A DNA stretch of 5,579 bases from Alphaproteobacteria bacterium (GTDB lineage Bacteria; Pseudomonadota; Alphaproteobacteria; Rickettsiales; Rickettsiaceae), in assembly GCA_020630305.1 (NCBI GenBank), contig JAHDBQ010000066.1, positions 1 to 5,579 of the forward strand, read 5' to 3'. This document shows, piece after piece, positions 1-5,181 of this stretch. The position numbers were made by a program, and so were the translations under genes. How positions within the stretch are numbered: the first letter of the stretch is position 1; each line of letters opens with the position of its first letter. The notes beneath the pieces were generated by a model. The model had not been told where the DNA came from. It searched no databases and saw nothing but the letters and a program-made list of their open reading frames with translations.

Positions 1-783
1 ACGTATTATTACAGCTATGATGATCATCAGCTTGATGTTGAGCGATTGCGCTCTGATAACATTAATTTAAGTTTGCTACGCCAGGCGTTGCTCAAGAAAA
101 AAGCTAAGTTTGCTTATCAGCCGATCATTGACCGCCAAAGTGGTAGAGTTGAATATCATGAATGTCTGCTTAGAGTGCAGGATAAAGATGGCAATTTTGT
201 GTCTGTGGGTCCTATGATAAGAGATGCTGAAAATAAGGGGTTAATTCATGTGGTAGACTGGACAGTAATGCAGATGGTGGTTGCAGAACTTGTTGCTGAT
301 CCTAATTTGAAACTTTCTGTGAATATATCAAATCTTGGGGTTCTTAATAAAAGATTATTGCAAAAAATTCAAGGTTTGCTTAAAAAAAGCGAAGTGGCAA
401 AGAGGTTGATTATAGAAATTACAGAAACTTCGCTAAATGTAGATTTTGTCAATACAAAAAAATTTATTGATAGCTTGCATAAATTTGGTTGTAAATTTGC
501 GCTGGATGATTTTGGATCTGGATTTACTTCATTCAAGCAGCTGATGAACCTTCCAATTGATATAATTAAGATTGACGGAAGCTACATCAGGGAAGTTTTA
601 AACGACAAGCATAGTGAATTTTTTGTTGAATCTTTGGTCCGTCTTGCTGATGAGCTAGGAATTAAAACCGTGGCTGAATTTGTCGAGAATGGTCAAATTG
701 CTAAATTCTTGATAGATATAAAAGTCTCTGGTATGCAAGGTAATTTCTTTCTTCCAGCTTCTGAAAAAAGAGTTGACGGCTAG
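1..783 (+). CDS. EAL-domain cyclic-di-GMP phosphodiesterase, 5'-partial
   Basis: The reading frame is open from the first base, so the gene is cut by the window edge; 260 codons remain and the TTG at 46 should not be taken as its start. The product is an EAL domain, the family that hydrolyses c-di-GMP to pGpG using two metal ions. Numbering from base 1, the signature residues are present in order: Glu54 in ECLLR (the EAL motif), Asn108 in NIS, Glu139 in EITE, Asp169-Asp170 in DDFGSGFTS (loop 6), Lys190 in KIDGSY, Glu226/Glu229 in AEFVE and Gln246 in QGNFF. With this full set an active enzyme is more likely than a degenerate receptor. One departure is Ser where many members have Asp three residues before the QG. 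The protein ends about 13 residues after QG, as EAL domains usually do. What lay upstream (GGDEF, PAS, receiver or membrane sensor) cannot be seen. Family certain, specificity inferred. Confidence 0.93.
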   Translation, partial: TYYYSYDDHQLDVERLRSDNINLSLLRQALLKKKAKFAYQPIIDRQSGRVEYHECLLRVQDKDGNFVSVGPMIRDAENKGLIHVVDWTVMQMVVAELVADPNLKLSVNISNLGVLNKRLLQKIQGLLKKSEVAKRLIIEITETSLNVDFVNTKKFIDSLHKFGCKFALDDFGSGFTSFKQLMNLPIDIIKIDGSYIREVLNDKHSEFFVESLVRLADELGIKTVAEFVENGQIAKFLIDIKVSGMQGNFFLPASEKRVDG

Positions 784-869
784 CGCGGTTCGCTCCTAAT
801 GGTATTTTGAATTTTTATGATGCAACTTGGTTGTTAGTCTTTCTCGAGCTAAGAATTTTTGTTAATTAT

Positions 870-897
870 TTGAAATTACAGATAAATCTGATATAAT
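870..897 (+). promoter_or_regulatory. Sigma70-type promoter with extended -10 for the ankyrin gene
   Basis: TTGAAA at 870-875, a 16-base spacer, then a perfect TATAAT at 892-897. A TG at 889-890 one base before the -10 makes it an extended -10 element. Transcription should start near 904, giving a leader of about 27 bases to the ATG at 931 or about 80 to the ATG at 985. It is among the best promoter matches in the window and separates the ankyrin gene from the EAL gene upstream. Predicted by eye only. Confidence 0.7.
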
Positions 898-930
898 ATA
901 AATATTCAATGGCGCAATGGGTGTGATTGG

Positions 931-1614
931 ATGAACAAAGTGAGTAGTTCGAGATTAAATCATTGTATTATCATGGGGAAGGCAATGAACGTTTTTGATA
1001 AAATAAAATGCATGGCTTACAAGGTGCAATATTTTTTTACAGGGGAGCTTCCATCTATGAATCAAAGTGCATATTATGGTCATATTAAATCTATTGAATT
1101 CATTCTTGATAAGGGCGTGGGTGTTGATGCTCCTGATGATGATGTTTTTACGCCGCTTTATATAGCAGCATCAAATAATAAAATAGAAATGGTGAAATTT
1201 CTATTAAGTCGCGGAGCTGATCCTGATATTAAATGTGTTGAATTCGATGGGGATATTGGTTTTACAGCTCTTGATGTGGCGATAGAGAAAAAAAATGTTG
1301 AAATATGCGGTATACTGATAGAGGCAGGAGCTACTTTTGAGTATCTGGATATGAATGGGCAAACACCCCTTACGCAAGCAGTTTTGAAGAATAATTTACA
1401 TATTGTGAATTTGTTGCTTGATAATGGTGCTAATCTGAATCAGATAAATAGGTTTGGTAAAACAGCGCTACAAATAGCCAAAAATCATGAGTTTCTAGAG
1501 ATGCTGGATTTTATCAATAATTACCATTCTGAGAAGGTTTCTGGTAGAAATTGTATTATATCCGAAGACGGAGATATTGAACAACTAGGTGAGTATGAAT
1601 TTCAGGGTGGATAG
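931..1614 (+). CDS. Ankyrin-repeat protein
   Basis: A 227-residue protein built almost wholly of ankyrin repeats, which stack as helix-turn-helix units and bind other proteins. Visible repeats, numbered from the ATG at 931: a weak cap repeat at about 42-70 (SAYYGHIKSIEFILDKG), clear repeats at about 71-104 (FTPLYIAASNN..MVKFLLSRGADPD), 107-141 (FTALDVAIEKKN..ILIEAGA), 142-174 (GQTPLTQAVLKNN..NLLLDNGANLN) and a final incomplete one at 175-199 (GKTALQIAKNHEF). No signal peptide, membrane segment or enzyme domain is seen; the last 28 residues are non-repeat and acidic. The start is uncertain: 931 gives the longest frame but has no Shine-Dalgarno, while ATG 985 (residue 19) follows GGGGAAGG. It stands alone behind its own promoter. 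Such proteins are common in intracellular bacteria and some are secreted effectors, but no target or secretion signal can be read here. Confidence 0.9.
   Translation: MNKVSSSRLNHCIIMGKAMNVFDKIKCMAYKVQYFFTGELPSMNQSAYYGHIKSIEFILDKGVGVDAPDDDVFTPLYIAASNNKIEMVKFLLSRGADPDIKCVEFDGDIGFTALDVAIEKKNVEICGILIEAGATFEYLDMNGQTPLTQAVLKNNLHIVNLLLDNGANLNQINRFGKTALQIAKNHEFLEMLDFINNYHSEKVSGRNCIISEDGDIEQLGEYEFQGG
975..982 (+). promoter_or_regulatory. Shine-Dalgarno-like site favouring the internal ankyrin start at 985
   Basis: GGGGAAGG lies just before the in-frame ATG at 985, with five bases between GGGGA and the ATG. The upstream ATG at 931 has nothing comparable. If used, the protein loses 18 N-terminal residues that are not part of any repeat. 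def and fmt in this window also lack such sites, so absence at 931 does not rule that start out. Confidence 0.4.
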
Positions 1615-1676
1615 AAATAATACAGGTGTAGCGTCAATTTGCGATGTAGATCTTTTTTAGATTAGTTAGATATTCC

Positions 1677-1704
1677 TTTACAAAATGGGCTTTTTGTGTA
1701 TTAT
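1677..1704 (+). promoter_or_regulatory. Probable promoter of def-fmt
   Basis: TTTACA at 1677-1682, a 16-base spacer and TATTAT at 1699-1704, 40 bases before the def ATG. Transcription would begin near 1711, giving a leader of about 34 bases without a Shine-Dalgarno. The match is moderate in AT-rich DNA. No convincing terminator separates it from the ankyrin gene, so some readthrough into def is possible. Confidence 0.4.
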
Positions 1705-1744
1705 TACAACTCACAAACAGAAAAACACAATTTAATATCTGCTT

Positions 1745-2266
1745 ATGACTTTAATGAAAATCTTCACAGCACCTGATTCTATTCTTACCAAAAAGGCTGC
1801 AGAAGTTGAAGTTGTTGACAAATCTATTCAAAAACTTATGAATGATATGTTAGAGACGATGTATCATGATGAAGGAATAGGTTTGGCCGCTAATCAGGTT
1901 GGTGTCCTTAAAAAAGTTATAGTGCTTGATCTGCAAGATGAGGATCCAGAAAGTAAAAAGCTATATCCGCTATTTATGGCAAATCCTGAGATATTAGAAC
2001 TCTCAGATGAGCTTGTAGAGGCAGAAGAAGGGTGCCTTTCTTTACCTGAGCAAAGGATTACACTTGCTCGCCCTGAAAAAATTAAAGTGCAATATATTGA
2101 TTATTATAACAAAAAGCAAGAGCTCAAAACTGGTGGTTGGCTAGCAAGAGCTATTCAGCATGAAATGGATCATCTTGATGGTAAGTTATTGATTGATCAT
2201 GTTTCTAAGCTTAAAAAAGATGTTTATTTGCGCAAATTAAAACGACTTAAAAAACAAAATTCATAG
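1745..2266 (+). CDS. def: Peptide deformylase
   Basis: Removes the formyl group from the N-terminal Met of new proteins in the cytoplasm, a metal-dependent hydrolysis (usually Fe2+). All three family motifs are intact in the 173-residue product: GIGLAANQ at 44-51 (motif I), EGCLS at 95-99 with metal ligand Cys97 (motif II), and QHEMDH at 138-143 with ligands His139 and His143 and catalytic Glu140 (motif III). Length is normal for the family, and the tail is Lys/Arg-rich. The start at 1745 is preferred over the in-frame ATG at 1754 because the distance to the conserved Pro-Asp at residues 10-11 then equals that recalled for the E. coli enzyme; neither ATG has a Shine-Dalgarno. The stop directly abuts the fmt start, so the two are surely co-transcribed and probably translationally coupled. 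Confidence 0.97.
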   Translation: MTLMKIFTAPDSILTKKAAEVEVVDKSIQKLMNDMLETMYHDEGIGLAANQVGVLKKVIVLDLQDEDPESKKLYPLFMANPEILELSDELVEAEEGCLSLPEQRITLARPEKIKVQYIDYYNKKQELKTGGWLARAIQHEMDHLDGKLLIDHVSKLKKDVYLRKLKRLKKQNS

Positions 2267-3157
2267 ATGAATATAATATTTATGGGAACTCCAGATTTTG
2301 CGGTTCCTGCTTTAAATAGCCTAATTAACTCTGAAAGGAATAACGTTAAAGCGGTTTTTACAAGAGAGCCAAAGCCGAAGGGGCGTGGTATGAAACTGCA
2401 AAAATCTCCTATTCACGAGCTTGCTGAAGCAAATAATATTGATGTTCATACACCAAAGACATTAAAAGGAGAAGGGCCTTTAGATACAATAAATTCTATT
2501 GAGGCTGACATTATTGTGGTAGTTGCCTATGGTTTTATAGTTCCGGCCAAAATCCTAGAAGCGAAGAAATATGGCTGCCTTAATATCCATCCATCTGATT
2601 TGCCAAGATATAGAGGAGCAGCCCCCTTGCAGCGCACTATTATCAATGGTGACAAGAAAAGCGCTGTATGTATTATGCAAATGGATGAAGGCATGGATAC
2701 AGGCGACGTCTTGTTAAAAGAAGTTTTTGATTTAGAAGAGAGAATGTCTTTGCAAAATCTACATGATAAATGCGCTAAAATGGGAGGAGATATGCTTCTT
2801 GAGGTTCTTGGTAATATTGATTCTTTGGAGCCTAAAAAACAAGCATCTTCTGGCGTAACTCATGCAAGTAAACTGAGAAAAGAAGAGTCGGTGATTGAGT
2901 GGAGCAGAGGGGCGCAAGAAATTGATTGCCAGATCAGAGGGATGTTGCCATGGCCTGGGGCAAGTTTTGAGCATAAAGGCAAGATGATTAAAATCATAGA
3001 GGCAATTCCAACGGAAAATCTGCATCAATATGAAGCTGGAACCGTAATGAATGATCATTTTGAAATTGCATGCGGCTCAGGTACTCTGTGTTTGCAAATT
3101 ATCAAACCGGAAGGCAAAGGGAAAATGAATGCTTCTGACTATTTAAAGGGTGTTTAG
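2267..3157 (+). CDS. fmt: Methionyl-tRNA formyltransferase
   Basis: Transfers a formyl group from 10-formyltetrahydrofolate to Met-tRNA(fMet), producing the initiator tRNA of bacteria; Def later removes this group. The 296-residue product has the N-terminal formyltransferase fold with MGTPDFAVPAL at 6-16, the basic loop KGRGMKL at 38-44 that corresponds to the tRNA-contacting insertion, VVVAYGFIVP at 84-93, and the catalytic triad Asn106-His108-Asp144 within LNIHPSDLPRYRGAAP and MDEGMDTGDV. The C-terminal barrel-like domain begins near 205 (IEWSRGAQEIDCQIRG, then PWPGA) and ends with the usual GKMNASDYLKG. It is slightly shorter than many homologues (about 310-315) but has no gap in a key region. 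ATG 2267 follows the def TAG without an intervening base and has no Shine-Dalgarno, which suggests reinitiation by ribosomes finishing def. Confidence 0.97.
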   Translation: MNIIFMGTPDFAVPALNSLINSERNNVKAVFTREPKPKGRGMKLQKSPIHELAEANNIDVHTPKTLKGEGPLDTINSIEADIIVVVAYGFIVPAKILEAKKYGCLNIHPSDLPRYRGAAPLQRTIINGDKKSAVCIMQMDEGMDTGDVLLKEVFDLEERMSLQNLHDKCAKMGGDMLLEVLGNIDSLEPKKQASSGVTHASKLRKEESVIEWSRGAQEIDCQIRGMLPWPGASFEHKGKMIKIIEAIPTENLHQYEAGTVMNDHFEIACGSGTLCLQIIKPEGKGKMNASDYLKGV

Positions 3158-3190
3158 ATTCTTTAGTTAAGATTCTCAAAATCTGTAAAA

Positions 3191-3637
3191 TTACTCTCCT
3201 TCTGAGCTTGAGTAGATTATATCTGAATGTTGATCAGATGAATAATCTGACGAGTCCGAAGAATATGATACTTCATCAATTTTGTGCAAGTCCACAAATT
3301 GTATAAATAAATCATACTTATTTATAGCCCTTGTAAGTAGTAGCCCAGAGCTGCAATCTTCTGCCGATTGTTTTATAAACTTTGTAAGGTGCTCGGCATT
3401 TTCGCATGCATATTTAAAATCCTTATTGTTAAGTTCAACAAGCGAATACCATTTTGTAGTTTTAAGTAGCTTAAAAAAATGTTTTTGATTCTCTAAAACT
3501 AGGTCAAATCTGAAATCGCTTAGTTCGAGCAAAACATATTGATGGCATAGATTTTCTTTTAACGCTTTTTGAAAAAGTTCATTATTATCGATAATGTTTT
3601 TTCTTACTAGTCGTGATTGGATTTCTTTTAGTTTCAT
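3191..3637 (-). CDS. Unrecognised repeat protein with Ser/Asp-rich acidic tail
   Basis: I do not recognise this 148-residue protein. That it is a real gene is supported by a near-perfect Shine-Dalgarno six bases before its ATG and a TTGACG-18-TATAAT promoter upstream. Residues 34-59 and 64-89 are two tandem copies with period 30: aligned without gaps they share Tyr, Leu, Glu, Leu, Phe, Glu-Asn, His, Lys and Lys (10 of 26). Weaker copies of the [DE]N-x(3)-[FL]-x-K-x-[LI] core occur near residue 17-27 and, more degenerate, near 106-115. The pattern suggests a small helical solenoid, similar in idea to ankyrin or other helical repeats but lacking their signatures. Residues 124-148 are different: 11 Ser and 6 Asp/Glu of 25, with YSSD twice and YSSS once, probably disordered. 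No signal peptide or membrane segment. It is convergent with fmt. A secreted, host-directed protein is possible but is only inference. Confidence 0.75.
   Translation of the reverse strand: MKLKEIQSRLVRKNIIDNNELFQKALKENLCHQYVLLELSDFRFDLVLENQKHFFKLLKTTKWYSLVELNNKDFKYACENAEHLTKFIKQSAEDCSSGLLLTRAINKYDLFIQFVDLHKIDEVSYSSDSSDYSSDQHSDIIYSSSEGE
3194..3268 (-). repeat. Low-complexity tail with repeated YSS(D/S) units
   Basis: Encodes residues 124-148 of the minus-strand protein. Tyr-Ser-Ser occurs at residues 125, 132 and 142, and Ser-Ser-Asp at 126, 129 and 133. The Ser-followed-by-acid pattern resembles acidophilic kinase substrate sites, and Tyr next to Ser and acid is common in disordered tails; both are analogies, not evidence of modification. 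Confidence 0.6.
3371..3538 (-). repeat. Tandem 30-residue protein repeat, two clear copies
   Basis: Copy 1 encodes residues 34-59 (begins YVLLELSDF) and copy 2 residues 64-89 (begins YSLVELNNK). Ten of 26 positions are identical without gaps, including the central Glu-Asn pair, and hydrophobic positions are otherwise kept. The repetition is visible at protein level rather than as long identical DNA, so the duplication is old. Confidence 0.6.
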
Positions 3638-3643
3638 ATTGCC

Positions 3644-3649
3644 ACCTCC
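3644..3649 (-). promoter_or_regulatory. Strong Shine-Dalgarno deciding the start of the minus-strand gene
   Basis: On the minus strand GGAGGT, within GGGGAGGTGG, lies six bases before the ATG at 3637. It is the best ribosome binding site in the window and fixes both the strand and the start of the 148-residue gene. Confidence 0.8.
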
Positions 3650-3676
3650 CCAAATGTTATATGATTTTTAATTACT

Positions 3677-3706
3677 ATTATAGTTGTTAAAGTTAATAAG
3701 CGTCAA
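3677..3706 (-). promoter_or_regulatory. Promoter of the minus-strand repeat-protein gene
   Basis: Read on the minus strand: TTGACG (complement of 3701-3706), an 18-base spacer, then a perfect TATAAT (complement of 3677-3682). The predicted start near 3670 leaves a leader of about 33 bases that carries the strong Shine-Dalgarno. Five of six and six of six consensus bases make this one of the two best promoters in the window. Confidence 0.7.
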
Positions 3707-3833
3707 TAGTTTAGGGTGGTATAGATGTTCAGAAATAAATGATAGTTGTAAAAAATCAAATTCTTGAGTTTGTTTAATAATATGGTGGCTGCAGGTATGC
3801 TTTAGTATTTTAGAAGAAATTTTAAGAAAAATG

Positions 3834-3862
3834 TTGTTATTTTTTAGATACTCAGTTAAAAT
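3834..3862 (+). promoter_or_regulatory. Promoter of the iron-uptake operon
   Basis: TTGTTA at 3834-3839, a 17-base spacer and TAAAAT at 3857-3862. Transcription would start near 3869, giving a leader of about 28 bases to the ATG at 3897. A short imperfect palindrome, ATCT-GAT-AGAT at 3863-3873, covers the predicted start and could be an operator, but it matches no iron-regulator box (Fur, RirA, Irr) that I can name with confidence. Confidence 0.5.
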
Positions 3863-3887
3863 ATCTGATAGATTTAGTACGATATTT

Positions 3888-3892
3888 GGAGA
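3888..3892 (+). promoter_or_regulatory. Shine-Dalgarno deciding the cupredoxin-lipoprotein start
   Basis: GGAGA lies four bases before the ATG at 3897. The longer frame beginning at 3831 would start upstream of the predicted transcription start and would put 22 residues in front of a well-formed lipoprotein signal, so 3897 is the better start. Confidence 0.7.
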
Positions 3893-3896
3893 ATTT

Positions 3897-4331
3897 ATGT
3901 TTAAAGAAAGTAAGATGTTAATTTTATTGATATGCGCAATAATAGTTTCTGGTTGCAGTGAAAGTAATTCAGAGATAGTAGAGGCGGATTTATATATCAA
4001 GGATCACAAATTTTCTCCAGAGATTCTTGAGCTGCCAGAAGGTAAAAAGATTAGACTGACTGTTCATAATCAGGACGAAACTATTGAAGAGTTTGAAAGT
4101 ATTGACCTTAAAAGAGAAAAGATTGTTCATGGTAATTCGAATGCAAGAATTATACTTGCTCCATTAAAGCCAGGAGAATATAAGTTTTTCGGTGAGTTTC
4201 ATGAGGATACTGCTAAGGGGAAGATAGTTGTTAAAAAAGAGATAAAAGAAGAATCTGGGGCAGAAGGTACAAATACGCAGGAAATAATTAAGCAAGAAGA
4301 TGCTGAAAAAGAAAGGAAAGAGGCGCAATAG
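3897..4331 (+). CDS. Cupredoxin-like lipoprotein paired with FTR1 permease
   Basis: A 144-residue exported protein. Residues 1-20 form a lipoprotein signal: a charged N-terminus, a hydrophobic stretch (MLILLICAIIV) and the lipobox VSGC with Cys20 as the likely lipidated residue. Residues about 28-112 form a cupredoxin-like beta domain: KFSPEILELPEGKKIRLTV, then NQDETIEEFES at 58-68 and KPGEYKFFGEFHEDTAKGKIVV at about 91-112. Instead of the usual His/Cys/His/Met copper set it has Glu64-Glu65 and Glu67, Glu100, His102 and Glu103, the pattern I recall for cupredoxin domains associated with FTR1 permeases (EfeO N-terminal domain, FtrB). It probably binds iron or copper outside the inner membrane and feeds or oxidises Fe2+ for the permease. 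Residues 113-144 are a charged Lys/Glu-rich tail of unknown role. The FTR1 gene follows four bases after its stop. Fold and pairing are well supported; metal and redox role are inferred. Confidence 0.85.
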   Translation: MFKESKMLILLICAIIVSGCSESNSEIVEADLYIKDHKFSPEILELPEGKKIRLTVHNQDETIEEFESIDLKREKIVHGNSNARIILAPLKPGEYKFFGEFHEDTAKGKIVVKKEIKEESGAEGTNTQEIIKQEDAEKERKEAQ

Positions 4332-4335
4332 ATAG

Positions 4336-5154
4336 ATGTTGAAATTAGCAATATTTGTTTTCAGGGAAGGGCTAGAGATTGCATTGTTGCTTGGCATAAT
4401 AATGGCAGTTACTAAGCCTATCAAAAACTCAAGGGGCTATGTAATTTTAGGAGCGATGCTTGGAGTAGTGTTTGCAGCTGTTTTTGCTATTGGCACAAGA
4501 GAAATTGCAAAGAGTTATGGAGGCGTAGGAGACGAATTATTCAATTCTGCGGTTATAATGCTTACATCAATTATGATTAGCTGGACAGTTGTCTGGATGC
4601 AAGGCCATACTAAAAAAATGAAGCAAGATCTTGGTGATTTATCAGATAAGATTATATCTGGCTCAGCAAGTGGATTAATGCTGATTTTTATGGTTTCTAT
4701 GTCAATTCTTCGTGAAGGAAGCGAGATAATTCTTTATGTATACAGCGCGGCCTCTTTAGGTGAATTAGTAGCTAAGGACTATATAATAGGGCTTGGAACT
4801 GGTGGGGGGCTTGGCCTTCTAACTGGAACTTTGTTTTATATGGGTTTAATAAGATATGCTGGGAAATATATTTTTAAAGTATCGTCTGTGTTGCTAACAT
4901 TAATTGCTGCGGGGCTGGCTGCACAGAGCGCTGGACTGATGACTTCTGCGGGTATTATTGAGCTATACACAGATATAATCTGGGATATCTCGCACATAGT
5001 TGACAATAACAGCGTCACCGGAAAGCTTCTAAATGCTACTACAGGCTATGATTCAAGGCCAAATGGGTTGCAAATTATCTTTTATGTTCTTAGTATTGTG
5101 TTTACCTATAGTATGATTAAGATCCGAAAAAAATTGCATTCTAAAGATAAATAA
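4336..5154 (+). CDS. FTR1-family high-affinity iron permease
   Basis: A 272-residue integral inner-membrane protein that imports iron, the counterpart of EfeU, FtrC and yeast Ftr1p. The two diagnostic motifs are present: REGLE at residues 10-14 in the first membrane segment and REGSE at 126-130 in the fourth. Hydrophobic segments are seen at about 4-25, 34-53, 68-88, 111-136, 148-171, 179-200 and 246-262, the seven expected. The loop before the last segment has the typical NATTGYDSRPNGLQ pattern. Length is normal for bacterial members without an N-terminal extension. Translation starts four bases after the cupredoxin stop; the purine-rich stretch further upstream is poorly placed as a Shine-Dalgarno, so coupling is likely. 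With the lipoprotein it makes a two-gene uptake unit; a peroxidase (EfeB) or the FtrA and FtrD partners are not in the window. It has no ATPase, so transport is probably driven by oxidation or the membrane potential. Confidence 0.94.
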   Translation: MLKLAIFVFREGLEIALLLGIIMAVTKPIKNSRGYVILGAMLGVVFAAVFAIGTREIAKSYGGVGDELFNSAVIMLTSIMISWTVVWMQGHTKKMKQDLGDLSDKIISGSASGLMLIFMVSMSILREGSEIILYVYSAASLGELVAKDYIIGLGTGGGLGLLTGTLFYMGLIRYAGKYIFKVSSVLLTLIAAGLAAQSAGLMTSAGIIELYTDIIWDISHIVDNNSVTGKLLNATTGYDSRPNGLQIIFYVLSIVFTYSMIKIRKKLHSKDK

Positions 5155-5181
5155 TTGTTATAGAGGTGGGAGAAATTAGAC

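Larger units (their letters stand above)
3668..3892 (-). pseudogene. Possible remnant of a second repeat-protein gene
   Basis: The minus strand is open for 74 codons here and its translation resembles the neighbouring 148-residue protein: VLNLSDILTEYLKNNNIFLK matches the start of its clear repeat at Leu-Ser-Asp, a following acidic residue, Asn, Phe and Lys, and a second stretch (SEHLYHPKLLTLI) has the same spacing of hydrophobic residues. There is no ATG inside it. The only upstream in-frame ATG (3998-4000) lies inside the cupredoxin gene, so an intact gene is unlikely. Its last codons overlap the promoter of the 148-residue gene. It may be a decayed, N-terminally lost copy, or simply a chance open frame in AT-rich DNA. 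Confidence 0.2.

Noticed and set aside
782..794. AGCG-CGGTT-CGCT hairpin at the end of the EAL gene.
   Set aside because: Only four base pairs and no T-run directly after it, so not a convincing terminator.
841..860. TTCT...AGAA inverted repeat followed by five T.
   Set aside because: A four-pair, AT-rich stem is too weak to call a terminator, though some termination there cannot be excluded.
1680..1697. ACAAAA...TTTTGT inverted repeat upstream of def.
   Set aside because: Six pairs, nearly all A-T, overlapping the predicted promoter; expected by chance in AT-rich DNA.
2759..3058. 99-codon minus-strand open frame.
   Set aside because: Lies wholly inside fmt, whose reading frame is certain; the translation has no family features.
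3170..3184. AGATT...AATCT inverted repeat between the convergent fmt and minus-strand genes.
   Set aside because: Five-pair stem with no T-run on either strand; not enough for a bidirectional terminator.
3246..3262. CTGACGAGTCCGAAG on the plus strand, resembling a hammerhead ribozyme core.
   Set aside because: No pairing partner closes stem II after the GTCC, the GAAA is not exact, and the bases are the antisense of the Ser/Asp-rich codons of the minus-strand gene.
3282..3488. 68-codon plus-strand open frame.
   Set aside because: Antisense to the repeat-protein gene, which has a promoter and Shine-Dalgarno that this frame lacks.
3831..3896. Longer N-terminus for the cupredoxin beginning at ATG 3831.
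   Set aside because: It overlaps the predicted promoter and would place 22 residues before a normal lipoprotein signal; ATG 3897 has a good Shine-Dalgarno.
4164..4424. 86-codon minus-strand open frame.
   Set aside because: Antisense to the cupredoxin-FTR1 junction; Phe/Leu-rich translation is typical of the complement of Lys/Glu-rich codons.
4836..5018. 60-codon minus-strand open frame.
   Set aside because: Lies wholly inside the FTR1 gene, with no independent support.
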